The notes beneath the pieces were generated by a model. It ran no database searches, was not told where the DNA came from, and worked only from the letters and a program-made list of their open reading frames with translations. From positions 1 through 33,064 of the forward strand of contig JAHFSD010000013.1 of NCBI GenBank assembly GCA_023265925.1: DNA of 33,064 nucleotides. Reading direction: 5' to 3'. Positions 24,501-32,216 of this stretch are shown in pieces (position 1 is the first letter of the stretch; each line of letters opens with the position of its first letter). Position numbers and translations under genes: made by a program. Source of the DNA: an archaeon (GTDB taxonomy: Archaea > Nanobdellota > Nanobdellia > Woesearchaeales > GW2011-AR9).

Positions 24501-24556
24501 CATCAGATTTAACTGCATAACATTTAAATTAATCAGATGATTCCCTGACATAATTA

Positions 24557-24916
24557 ATGCTTTATAATTCATTCCACACCATGACACTCGATGCCTATCT
24601 GTCCGGAACGGTTGTGCACCGTCTGGAAATATATAAAGGAGAACAGACTGGGGAATTGCAGTTGCGCCGAATACCAGGAGACGGCGACGGGTTTAATATC
24701 GTCAAGGAAAGGTACGCCCTCTGGTACGTCCATCCGGCAACACCGATGGTCAGGCAATTCCTCCGCAACCATGATAGGAGATTAACTGGTGAAGATTATC
24801 GCCAGCTGTTTAAAGAGATTGATCTGAAAGAAATCAAGCAGTATGACCAGCTGCAGAGATTTTTGGAAGAGTATGAAGAAAAGATGACGGATTCCGATGA
24901 AAGAAAAACAGAGTAA
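24557..24916 (+). CDS. unknown protein, up to 119 aa
   Basis: Unrecognised. Strand-rich in the first half (VVHRLEIYKGEQTGELQLRRI), then helical and charged, ending in an acidic/Lys tail. Two starts are possible: ATG 24557, about 32 nt from a TATA-like ATTTAAATTA (24521-24530), or ATG 24581 (MTLDAYLSG), which would lie only about 18 nt from TTTATAA (24561-24567). The first fits the spacing seen elsewhere in the window. Confidence 0.5.
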   Translation: MLYNSFHTMTLDAYLSGTVVHRLEIYKGEQTGELQLRRIPGDGDGFNIVKERYALWYVHPATPMVRQFLRNHDRRLTGEDYRQLFKEIDLKEIKQYDQLQRFLEEYEEKMTDSDERKTE

Positions 24917-24949
24917 TGAACAGATAATAGCAAAACACATTAATAATGT

Positions 24950-25251
24950 CATGAAAATGCGGGAAAGCGCCGCATTTTCAGGACGCCAAAAAAGAAAACC
25001 ACGCCCTAAAATGAGGGGCTTTCTTTTTTGTGCGGAACAAATAGTGTGTTTTGATAGGATAGTAAAGTGCCTATCAATATAGACAATTGCGTTGATTATG
25101 TTACACGGAAAAAGCCAGAAAGCTACGGGCTTTAGCCCGTAGATGAAAGGCTCTGGCTTTTTCGTGTCCTGAAAATGCGGGGGCAAGAAAGCGCCTCAGT
25201 TCAAGCCACGGACTTTAGTCCGTGGTGAGGCGCTTTCCCGCATTTTCATGA
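24950..25251. repeat. large inverted repeat with REP-like hairpins
   Basis: GTCATGAAAATGCGGGAAAG at the left (from about 24951, continuing into CGC) pairs with its complement at the right end (to about 25251). Inside are two IS200/REP-type hairpins with a TTTA loop: CTACGGGC-TTTA-GCCCGTAG (25123-25142), enclosed in a longer stem 25103-25168, and CCACGGAC-TTTA-GTCCGTGG (25206-25225), enclosed by GCGCCTCA/TGAGGCGC (25191-25233). A further hairpin lies near 24987-25030. No transposase is present. The element occupies most of the 463-bp gap before the sigma gene. Confidence 0.75.
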
Positions 25252-25349
25252 CTTTGATACGCAATTGTCTATCAGGAAATTGCGCTGGATATAATGTCAC
25301 TAAATTAGCGCAATTGACTATAAGTCCCATTATTTGTGCACTTTACTAT
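25059..25349. repeat. second inverted repeat, interlocked with the first
   Basis: ATAGTAAAGTGC (25059-25070) pairs with GCACTTTACTAT (25338-25349), and GACAATTGCGTTGAT near 25082-25096 pairs imperfectly with ATACGCAATTGTC near 25257-25269. A short AATTGCGCT/AGCGCAATT hairpin lies within 25277-25315. The left arms fall inside the first large inverted repeat and the right arms outside it, so the two cannot both fold at once in a simple way. Confidence 0.65.
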
Positions 25350-25379
25350 AAGAACAAGCAAGTGATTAATTCATCTTTA

Positions 25380-26699
25380 TCATTCTACAAATCCATTTAA
25401 TAACCTTGCCTGTGCCGGCTGCCGTAATTTTCGTAACGCCCGTTCTTCCACCTGGCGAATGCGTTCCCGCGTAACGCCATATTTATCTCCTACCTCCTGC
25501 AAGGTATACACCCGCCCATAGCCGATGCCAAAGCGCTGCCGCAGGATTATCTGCTCCCTATCGGGCAATTGCACCAGGGCCTGCTCGACTGCTTCTTCTA
25601 ATTCCCGGTGAGTGCTGTAATGCGATGGCAACGGAATCTCCGTATCTTCCACTTGGTCATGGAGGGTGTAATCCTGGTCATCTCCCCTGGGCGCTTCCAG
25701 CGAGAGCAGCCCACGGGCATGAACAGCCAATTCTTCTATTTTCCGCAGCGGCTGGCCCAGATATTCGGCGATTTCTTGCCGCGTCGGCTCCCGCTGCAGT
25801 TGCTGCTCCAGAGAATGGCGGGACTTGCGGATGTTCCTGGACTCTCCCATTTTGTTGACAGGCAGCCAGATCTGCCGCTCGTACCCAAAACAATTCCAGG
25901 TATTCCTCCTGATCCACCAGATGGCAAAGGTGTTGAAACGGTTTCCCCGCCGCCAGTCGTAGCGATCAATCGCCTTCAGCAGCCCAACATTGCCTTCCTG
26001 CACCAGGTCAAGGAAAGGTATGCCGCGGCCGGCGTATCCGCCTGCTACCATCATTACCAGGCGCAGATTGGCTTCGGCAAACTGGCTGCGGAGCTGGTGG
26101 TACTCAGCTACCCGCGGTTCGACTGCCGCTCGGGCTTGTGGGGTAACGGTAGGATCACTGTTCACGTAGTTGACCAGGCCGGGCAATTCTTCCGGCTGCA
26201 GGGGAGGAATCAAATCAATTCCGCGTTGAATGTACTGCTCGCGCAAGTGCGGCCGCTTCTGCATTGCCGTTTCGATCGTTTTATATTTTTGAATTACTTT
26301 GGCAAAATATTCCTTCCTTTTTTTGGTCTTGACCTTTTGAAACGAGAGAACAGTTTCGATTTTTACTTCCTTCCTGTCCACCTTTTCCTGCCGGGAATAG
26401 AGGAAGGCATAGGCTTGCTCCGGCACTTCCCGGAAAATACAATGGTACAGTTGTGTTCGTGCCGCATCTAATTGTTGCGCCAGGAGCCGTTCGCCATCCC
26501 GGGTCAGGAGAGGCACACGGGATGCCCGGGCAAATAGAGGTTGAGAAGACTCTTCCCATCCTATCTTCGTTTCCAGGGAAGTGGAAGCACCGTTATCTGA
26601 TGAATATAGTGGTGAATATAATGGAGAAAATGGTGGTGAAGTGGGTGGACTGCCTAATGGAGAAGATGATGCGGAAAATGACACAGGATAGGCTTTCAT
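25380..26699 (-). CDS. sigma-70 family RNA polymerase sigma factor
   Basis: 439 aa with all the functional parts of a primary-type bacterial sigma. Residues 52-84 resemble region 1.2 (PLFARASRVPLLTRDGERLL). A non-conserved charged spacer runs about 90-200. Region 2 spans about 205-282 and includes the core-binding PFLDLVQEGNVGLLKAIDRY and the -10-recognising NTFAIWWIRRNTWN. Region 3 is about 284-350. Region 4 (about 365-432) ends in the -35-recognising helix-turn-helix VGDKYGVTRERIRQVEER. The N-terminal 35 residues are an odd Ser/Pro-rich tract (PLYSPLYS). The gene itself has an archaeal TATA box (TCTTTAAAAAC region, about 39 nt upstream) and an AGAGG before the ATG. It is divergent from a phosphatase-superfamily gene. 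Complete sigma factors in some DPANN genomes have been reported from single-cell work; how they act is not known to me. Confidence 0.95.
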   Translation of the reverse strand: MKAYPVSFSASSSPLGSPPTSPPFSPLYSPLYSSDNGASTSLETKIGWEESSQPLFARASRVPLLTRDGERLLAQQLDAARTQLYHCIFREVPEQAYAFLYSRQEKVDRKEVKIETVLSFQKVKTKKRKEYFAKVIQKYKTIETAMQKRPHLREQYIQRGIDLIPPLQPEELPGLVNYVNSDPTVTPQARAAVEPRVAEYHQLRSQFAEANLRLVMMVAGGYAGRGIPFLDLVQEGNVGLLKAIDRYDWRRGNRFNTFAIWWIRRNTWNCFGYERQIWLPVNKMGESRNIRKSRHSLEQQLQREPTRQEIAEYLGQPLRKIEELAVHARGLLSLEAPRGDDQDYTLHDQVEDTEIPLPSHYSTHRELEEAVEQALVQLPDREQIILRQRFGIGYGRVYTLQEVGDKYGVTRERIRQVEERALRKLRQPAQARLLNGFVE

Positions 26700-26732
26700 G
26701 GGTCCTCTTTCTGGCAGCAGCCTCAGCGAAGG

Positions 26733-26742
26733 TTTTTAAAGA
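26733..26742. promoter_or_regulatory. shared divergent TATA region
   Basis: TTTTTAAAGA is centred about 27 nt before the ATG at 26765 (plus strand), and its complement about 39 nt before the sigma ATG at 26699 (minus strand). One AT-rich core therefore probably serves both divergent genes, leaderless to the right and with a short leader to the left. Confidence 0.5.
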
Positions 26743-26764
26743 TATATGAAACTGTGTTCGTGGG

Positions 26765-27916
26765 ATGATGAAACCAAATTATAAACAGGGGAATATTGTC
26801 AATCTGATGAGTTCTCTTCTGCAGGGATTGGGGGCTCACAGTAGATACCCACAACTGGACCGCACTCTGTCGAAGGAAATCAAAAAAGCCAGCAATGTCG
26901 TACTGGTGGTCATTGACGGGTTGGGAGCCGATTCACTGCGAAAGCTGCCCCAAGGAAGTTTTTTGAGGAAATACTATTATCGGACTTTAACCACTGTCTT
27001 TCCCTCCACCACAACGGCAGCGATAACGACTTTTCTTACCGGCGTAAGCCCGCAGGAACATGGTTTCGTCGCCTGGTACATGAAGCTCAAAGAATTTGGC
27101 GGTGAAGTCGTCATCATCCTTCCCTATATAACTAAGGAAGGAAAGCCACTTTCCCACTCGGTCTCCCTGAAAATGCCCCGATCCTTATTTGAGCAAGTTC
27201 CTGTCCCCACCTACCTTATTCTCAAGAGAAGATACTATGAAAGCAGATATAATCATCTATTGGGCGGAAAGGCACATTTTCTTGGCTATCGGGCCGCAAA
27301 GCTCGCTGAATTTGCCCAAGCGACACAGAAAGCGATACTTTCCCCCGGGCGGAAATACATCTATACCTACTGGTCACGATTTGACGACCTCTCACATTGG
27401 TATGGGAAGGAGAGCCGGGAAGCACGGCAGCATCTGTGGGAATTGGATGGAGCACTGGAAAGATTGGCCGGGAAACTACTGGGAACAAACACGCTGCTGT
27501 TGATCACTGCTGACCATGGGCAGATTTCCACGACGAAGGAAAAAACAATTATTCTGGAACAGCATCCGCAATTCCTGAACTGCCTTACGGCATCGCTGTG
27601 CGGGGAAGCCCGGGCGGCAATGTTCTATGTCCATCCGGAAAAACGAAAGCAGTTTGAACAGTATGTTCAGAAGAAGTGGGGGAACTATTGTCAGCTGTCT
27701 ACTTCTTCAGAGCTACTGCAGCAAGGATATTTTGGCCTTCATCAACCTCATCCCTCATTAAAAGATCGTATCGGTGATTATATCCTTATTCCCCAATCGA
27801 ACTACATCTTCAAGGAACATACCATCAGCAAGAAACATCCTTTTCTGGTCGGCCATCATGGCGGGCTGAGCCGGGAAGAGATGGAAGTGCCGCTGGTGAA
27901 AGTGGTACTCTTGTAA
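26765..27916 (+). CDS. alkaline-phosphatase-superfamily phosphodiesterase/pyrophosphatase
   Basis: 383 aa, type I phosphodiesterase/nucleotide pyrophosphatase-like (two-metal hydrolase). Metal ligands and nucleophile are visible: D49 (or near) in VVLVVIDGLGADS, the nucleophile Thr in TVFPSTTTAAITTFLTG (about residue 80), YWSRFDDLSHWYG (Asp/His, about 205), LLITADHGQ (about 247-255) and VGHHGG (about 367). No signal sequence, so it acts in the cytoplasm. Substrate not predictable; relatives cleave nucleotide pyrophosphates, phosphodiesters or phosphonates. ATG at 26768 is an alternative start. Divergent from the sigma factor with 65 bp between. Confidence 0.8.
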   Translation: MMKPNYKQGNIVNLMSSLLQGLGAHSRYPQLDRTLSKEIKKASNVVLVVIDGLGADSLRKLPQGSFLRKYYYRTLTTVFPSTTTAAITTFLTGVSPQEHGFVAWYMKLKEFGGEVVIILPYITKEGKPLSHSVSLKMPRSLFEQVPVPTYLILKRRYYESRYNHLLGGKAHFLGYRAAKLAEFAQATQKAILSPGRKYIYTYWSRFDDLSHWYGKESREARQHLWELDGALERLAGKLLGTNTLLLITADHGQISTTKEKTIILEQHPQFLNCLTASLCGEARAAMFYVHPEKRKQFEQYVQKKWGNYCQLSTSSELLQQGYFGLHQPHPSLKDRIGDYILIPQSNYIFKEHTISKKHPFLVGHHGGLSREEMEVPLVKVVLL

Positions 27917-28138
27917 TTATCCTATATACATAGCAGGGGAACATTTGATGCAGTGAGATTTATTGTCCAGTGCGGGAGTGGCTCGGCAAAAAGAGGCATT
28001 ACGGCTTAAAAATTAAAAATTCTCTGGTTTTAGGGGGTGGCAGGAGTTGTCCAGTGGCTAGGAGTGGTAGAGATTTTTGTGATTAGCGAGTAGGATTCTC
28101 TTTTGGCTTTATGGAGTCAGTAATACGGCTTTATATAG

Positions 28139-28176
28139 AGAACTGCGCAACTTATATCCTATTTGTGCGCAGTTCT
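28139..28176. repeat. short perfect hairpin
   Basis: AGAACTGCGCA (28139-28149) and its complement (28166-28176) form an 11-bp stem with a 16-nt loop. It is the first of three foldbacks in the 687-bp gene-free stretch 27917-28603. The part before it (27917-28138) shows nothing recognisable. Confidence 0.6.
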
Positions 28177-28180
28177 AATC

Positions 28181-28322
28181 TGGTAAACTGCGTATCAAAG
28201 TCTACACTTTTGCGTTTCTGAGAGAATCAATCGCCGCAAAAGTGTAGATTACGAGGCTTTTGCCTAATCAGATATAAAACGCAAAAGTCGAGGAAGTGTG
28301 CTATAAGCTACGCAGTTTACCA
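28181..28322. repeat. 142-bp foldback with 14-bp terminal inverted repeats
   Basis: Ends TGGTAAACTGCGTA (28181-28194) and its exact complement (28309-28322). Inside is a perfect 14-bp hairpin TCTACACTTTTGCG (28201-28214) with 28235-28248. No coding sequence. No clear target duplication. It looks like a miniature inverted-repeat element. Confidence 0.7.
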
Positions 28323-28365
28323 TATCACTAATTTTGCCAGTTGTGGCCCAATTGGAGATATAGGG

Positions 28366-28528
28366 GGTTATGTTTAATTTTTGCCCATGCTAATAAGCTT
28401 AAAAACCACGATTTTTAGGGCAAAAACTCTGCGGATTTCTGCGGAAATCCTTGCCTCGCACCCAGACTTTTCCAGCTCTAAAATTTCCCTGAAATTTCGA
28501 GGGAAAAGTCGGGCTCGGAAACATAACC
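28366..28528. repeat. 163-bp foldback with two inner hairpins
   Basis: GGTTATGTTT (28366-28375) and its complement (28519-28528) close a unit with two inner stems: TTTTTGCCC (28378-28386) with 28418-28426, and CCCAGACTTTTCC (28461-28473) with 28501-28513 (a near-perfect complement). Same general build as the preceding foldback but different sequence. Confidence 0.6.
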
Positions 28529-28603
28529 TAGTTAAGCGACATATTACTCAGGAGCACTTTTTGGATTTAAAACGGGCAGGAAAATTTAGATCGCTGTCGT
28601 TCT

Positions 28604-29053
28604 TTACAGCGTTACGAACTCTGTCTTCAATTGCTTCAGCGATGTTAATGAAACGATTTTGTTAATTCCTCTTCGTGAAATGACATTCTTTACTAGATTA
28701 TAATATGTATCTTGATCTTTAACTCTTACTTTTAGAATCATCTCCCAATTGCCTGTACAAATATCTACACTTTCAACTTCTGGATGTTTGGCTAAATCCT
28801 TACCAATCTTTTCAGGATTCCCATATTCATCTGGGGAAAGACTAATCAGTACAAAAACACAGAATCCCTCATCAATTTTCTTATAGTCAAAAATTGCCTT
28901 ATAGGTTTTAATGGCTCCCTCTTTCTCTAACTTCTTAATATTGTAATGAATTGTCGTAGATGGCTCTTTGAGCTTTTTTGCTATCTTGGCTATCTGAGGA
29001 GTGCAATTTCCTTCTTTGAATAGTTTTACAATTTTTTCCGTGATGTTCTTCAT
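28604..29053 (-). CDS. Lrp/AsnC-family transcriptional regulator
   Basis: 149 aa from the Met at 29053. Residues 1-55 are the winged helix (IVKLFKEGNCTPQIAKIAKK, then STTIHYNIKKLEKEGAIK); residues 60-149 are the RAM/ligand domain (FVLISLSPDEYG..., VESVDICTGNWEMILKVRV). Such regulators sense amino acids and often control a divergent metabolic operon. Here the divergent neighbours include an Asp/Glu racemase, so an amino-acid ligand is likely. A seven-codon upstream extension to 29074 would cover the operator and lie too close to the TATA box (29079-29090), so 29053 is preferred. DNA is markedly AT-rich. Confidence 0.9.
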   Translation of the reverse strand: MKNITEKIVKLFKEGNCTPQIAKIAKKLKEPSTTIHYNIKKLEKEGAIKTYKAIFDYKKIDEGFCVFVLISLSPDEYGNPEKIGKDLAKHPEVESVDICTGNWEMILKVRVKDQDTYYNLVKNVISRRGINKIVSLTSLKQLKTEFVTL

Positions 29054-29059
29054 AGTGAA

Positions 29060-29074
29060 TTGAATAATATTCAA
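29060..29074. promoter_or_regulatory. perfect palindrome, probable Lrp operator
   Basis: TTGAATAATATTCAA is a perfect 15-bp palindrome between the TATA box (29079-29090, minus strand) and the start codon of the Lrp gene, where binding would block its transcription. A second candidate site is the inverted pair CTTAATAT (29093-29100) and ATATTAAG (29122-29129), which overlaps the TATA-like AAATATATTA of the divergent operon. Confidence 0.6.
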
Positions 29075-29195
29075 TAATATATAAATTTATCGCTTAATAT
29101 TCGTATTTTGTTCAATCAAATATATTAAGATGCTACAACTTCTACTATTTGAAGTAAAATGAAAAATCAATCACTAGAGGCTAAGGCACAAAATT

Positions 29196-30053
29196 GTGCT
29201 GGTCGCCGGTATCACAAGCAAAGAAGATTTAGCTAGATTTATCACTCAGGAGCCCCTAGTTGAGACTAAACCGTCATTGACCGGAATTTCTCAAATACCA
29301 GAAGTAAATGCTTTATACTTTGGAGTTGGCCTCTGTAATGGAGTCCCTATGCTCAGTACAGGTTTACCAGTTGACGTTTTGAGCATGATTCTTAGCGGAG
29401 AACAGCTAGATGCACCTAAACATATTCTTGTTGCAGATACTCACGCTATTACAAATGGTTTTGACACTCAATCGGTAGATAGATTAGCTGGACAATACCA
29501 AGAAACTCTTCAACGAGCTGTAGAAAATTTAGGCTTTTCAGGATGGGAAGTAACCAGAGCTTCCGAAGTAGATCAAACTACTACTTACCAAGATTTACTT
29601 AGAACTATTGAAGCTTCCCACGATTACATCAGAAGAGAATTGGCAGATATGCGTTGGTTCAATCAAGAACATGACGTGAATCTCAAAGTAGGCTGGGCTC
29701 TTAATGGAAGCAAGAACTCAGATGAAACATCATTTGACCAAGAATTCCAACGCCAGTTTGATGACCATTTGGGATTTATCTACGTGATGCCCGGCAGAAC
29801 GTTTGATCCTAAGAGGCTTCGCTCTGCGCCATACTTTTGCACTAATCCGGAAGAGAGAATCTTGCTTCAAGCAGGTGAAAATGTCGCGAATAAGATAGCT
29901 TCAGCTCAGGAACAATTTGGTCAACAAGCAACAAGACCTTACGAAAAATTCCTCAGCCAAGTTATCAGGCTATACGACAAAACAGTTGAGAGAACGGAAC
30001 GAGGGCTTATTGCCGGCAGACTACAACAAGTAATAGACAGGTGTACAAAATGA
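29196..30053 (+). CDS. unknown enzyme, possibly class-I synthetase/cyclodipeptide-synthase-like (HUP fold)
   Basis: 285 aa from a GTG. Not recognised with confidence. The N-terminal half reads as a Rossmann/HUP domain: LYFGVGLCNG (residues 46-55), MLSTGLPVDVLSMIL, HILVADTHAITNGFD (77-91). It then has long helices with VTRASEVDQTTTYQDLL, a layout reminiscent of class-I tRNA synthetases and cyclodipeptide synthases (which have a 'vDthID' strand and 'vtR.SEl....Y..l'). The catalytic Ser of cyclodipeptide synthases is not evident. The stop overlaps the racemase start (ATGA), so the two probably act together on an amino acid. The start is uncertain: the nearest promoter (about 29118-29127) would give a leader of some 45 nt. 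Confidence 0.5.
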   Translation: MLVAGITSKEDLARFITQEPLVETKPSLTGISQIPEVNALYFGVGLCNGVPMLSTGLPVDVLSMILSGEQLDAPKHILVADTHAITNGFDTQSVDRLAGQYQETLQRAVENLGFSGWEVTRASEVDQTTTYQDLLRTIEASHDYIRRELADMRWFNQEHDVNLKVGWALNGSKNSDETSFDQEFQRQFDDHLGFIYVMPGRTFDPKRLRSAPYFCTNPEERILLQAGENVANKIASAQEQFGQQATRPYEKFLSQVIRLYDKTVERTERGLIAGRLQQVIDRCTK

Positions 30054-30751
30054 ATCAAGAAATCTTAGGAGTAATTGGAGGACTAGGCCCCGAAACAGGA
30101 TGTAAGTTTTGTCTAAATGTAAACAGAAAATTTAAACCACTTACAAAAAGACAACCACACATTTTGCTAGATAATCTTCCAATCTCTCAAGAGGCAGAAG
30201 AACGCCTGATCAATGGAGGACCATCTCAAGAACATCTAGACTTGTTACTTGAATCCGTACAACGCCTCAATAAACTAGGGGCAGATTTGATTGTTATTGC
30301 CTGCAATACAGTTCATATCTTTATTGATGAGCTTAGAAAAGAATCAACTGTTCCGATACTAAGTATTATTGAAGAAACAGCAAAAAAATGTAAAGACATG
30401 AACATTTCAAAAGTTGGAATTCTTGGCTCTACTAAAACTATCAAGTCTAATCTTCATGCTAACGAACTCAGAAAACAAAATATTAAATCAACAATTCCTG
30501 ATGAGGATAGTCAACGATTTGTAAGTGAGTGTATTCTAAAAATTATCAACAACCAGATTAAAGATGATGATAAAATACGGATGATAAAAATAATAGAAAA
30601 ACTTGAGAAAGAGGGAGCCGAGGGGATTATTTTAGGATGTACTGAGTTACCATTACTAATATCAGATCAAGACGCAAAAATACCAATAATTAACACTACA
30701 GAAATCTTAGAAGATTCTTCTGTAAACAACTTAATTAACAAAATCAAATAA
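30050..30751 (+). CDS. aspartate/glutamate racemase family protein
   Basis: 233 aa, PLP-independent Asp/Glu/hydantoin racemase family. Two catalytic cysteines are in place: IACNTVH (about residues 83-89) and LGCTELPLL (about 192-200). The N-terminal GVIGGLGPE is the family start motif. It makes a D-amino acid (D-Asp or D-Glu) or a related epimer. Translation starts at 30050, overlapping the previous stop by 4 bp. AT-rich like the rest of this island; probably under the Lrp regulator. Confidence 0.9.
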   Translation: MNQEILGVIGGLGPETGCKFCLNVNRKFKPLTKRQPHILLDNLPISQEAEERLINGGPSQEHLDLLLESVQRLNKLGADLIVIACNTVHIFIDELRKESTVPILSIIEETAKKCKDMNISKVGILGSTKTIKSNLHANELRKQNIKSTIPDEDSQRFVSECILKIINNQIKDDDKIRMIKIIEKLEKEGAEGIILGCTELPLLISDQDAKIPIINTTEILEDSSVNNLINKIK

Positions 30752-30887
30752 ATTTTCTGCCCTAGAAAAGTAATATCGCCATGTGCTCAAAGAAAAGTGC
30801 TCCTTGCGTCATAACTCTTCGTCGGGCTACGCCCTCCTTGTTCCTCCCACTTCGTAGTCGGAAGAATATAACAAGCATTAAGCTTAA

Positions 30888-31015
30888 TATTTTGGTGGGC
30901 TTAATTATTGACCAGATTAGAAGTTACGGGCACAAAGAAAAAGAAACAAAAACATAGCTGTGCACTTACACTACCTCTTGGTCATATTAACGGAACAACT
31001 TAGCCCACCAAAATA
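30888..31015. repeat. inverted repeat in a gene-free stretch
   Basis: TATTTTGGTGGGCTTA (30888-30903) pairs with 31000-31015 (15 of 16). Short GGGCTACGCCC (30823-30833) and other weak stems lie around it. The whole gap 30752-31187 has no gene-like reading frame. It may be another foldback element marking the edge of the AT-rich island. Confidence 0.5.
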
Positions 31016-31187
31016 CTTCTCGCCTTCGGCTCGACCTCTAACGAGGAAGCTTAACAGCACAGGCTGTCCCATAGCAGGAATAGGGATAAAACTTACAAAG
31101 TGATGAAAGAGACGAGATCCAAATACACCTCCCATTTTTATACTGGAGAAATACCAACAGAGGGGTACGTGGTGGCCTTCTATGAAA

Positions 31188-32168
31188 TTAGAAAGGTATT
31201 TGGGCGTACTCCTCCACCGTCCTTCTCGCATTCGGCTCAATCTCCAGCTCTCTCAAAGCGACCAGGGGCGGCAGCCAGAGATAGTTCTCTGCTTCCTCGT
31301 TTAACGTCACACTTCGCGATCTTACTTTAACCACCCGGTCAATGAAAATTCTCTGCATTCCGGGAAGGTAATACCCTCCCTGAGGAACTTCATCAAAGGC
31401 ACAAAGCAATTTCCCAATACTGCCCTCCAGAGCGGTTTCTTCCTTAACTTCCCGGAGCAACGCGGTCGGCAACTTCTCTCCTTTCTGCACCTTCCCACCG
31501 ACAATAGAAAAGCGGTTACCCCATTTATGCGTCTGCACCAGAAGAATATCTCTGGGCTGATTTTTCCGATATCGCTTGTTGCTGTCATCAACAATAATTG
31601 TGCCCACCGCGATGGTGGCGTTCCCGGTGGCAGTTGTATAATCAACTGCGGCCCGTTCGGCGAGATTATATAATAGTACGCGAGCAGAGACCGAATCAAG
31701 ACGAGGAGCCTGCTGGGGATCAAAAGTATTGACTAACTGCTCAATGCCGACGGTGGGATTGACATAGGCACGCACAATCGGTTCCTTACTGGCCTGAATT
31801 TCCTCAATCCGGGAGTAGACTGGAACCTGGTGAGCTAAAGCCCAGCCCGTTTCAAAAGCGGTCGCTGCTCCACAATATCCGCCCGGAAGGGCGAGGTAGA
31901 GAAAATCAGACTGGATAATTGCCCGTAAATGATCGTTTTCAACCAGGCGAATCGCCTGATCGAGATAATTCGGTGAAAGCGCACTGATCCGGGAAATTAA
32001 ATCGCCTTTCAACGAGACGAATCCTTCCACGGAAGAGATAATCTCAGCACTGCGGGGAGAAAGCACTTTCACGCCCCAATCCTGGAATTCCTGCAGTGCC
32101 CTGGCAATCTGTTCTGGGAACTTGCGATAGCTGCCGGAAAGGGTGACTGTTAAATGATTAGCTAACAT
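31188..32168 (-). CDS. NDT-like domain fused to a Nudix hydrolase
   Basis: 326 aa. Residues 5-120 resemble nucleoside 2-deoxyribosyltransferase-like proteins (LTVTLSGSYRKF start; ALPGGYCGAATAFETGWALA near 93-112 with the Glu in the catalytic position). Residues 184-320 are a Nudix domain; the box runs GKVQKGEKLPTALLREVKEE from residue 225, matching Gx5Ex7REUxEE with Ala instead of the usual Gly near the end. Nudix enzymes cut nucleoside diphosphate derivatives, so the fusion suggests nucleotide clean-up or salvage of a base from a modified nucleotide. A TATA-like GTTATTTAAAGC (about 32193-32204) is 30 nt upstream. Confidence 0.75.
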   Translation of the reverse strand: MLANHLTVTLSGSYRKFPEQIARALQEFQDWGVKVLSPRSAEIISSVEGFVSLKGDLISRISALSPNYLDQAIRLVENDHLRAIIQSDFLYLALPGGYCGAATAFETGWALAHQVPVYSRIEEIQASKEPIVRAYVNPTVGIEQLVNTFDPQQAPRLDSVSARVLLYNLAERAAVDYTTATGNATIAVGTIIVDDSNKRYRKNQPRDILLVQTHKWGNRFSIVGGKVQKGEKLPTALLREVKEETALEGSIGKLLCAFDEVPQGGYYLPGMQRIFIDRVVKVRSRSVTLNEEAENYLWLPPLVALRELEIEPNARRTVEEYAQIPF

Positions 32169-32216
32169 CGGAGAAAATACCAGTACTTCCTTGCTTTAAA
32201 TAACTTTGGAAATTAA

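Noticed and set aside
24950-25251. Intact IS200/IS605 element
   Set aside because: The REP-like hairpins are present but no TnpA or TnpB reading frame lies in or next to them.
25264-25296. Possible bacterial -35/-10 promoter (TTGTCT ... TATAAT) in the palindrome nest
   Set aside because: The spacer is about 19 nt, no gene follows on that strand until 26765, and the bases belong to inverted repeats. It is not evidence for sigma action.
28381-28665. 94-aa plus-strand reading frame
   Set aside because: It lies mostly within the foldback at 28366-28528 and overlaps the end of the Lrp gene in antisense. The composition is not protein-like.
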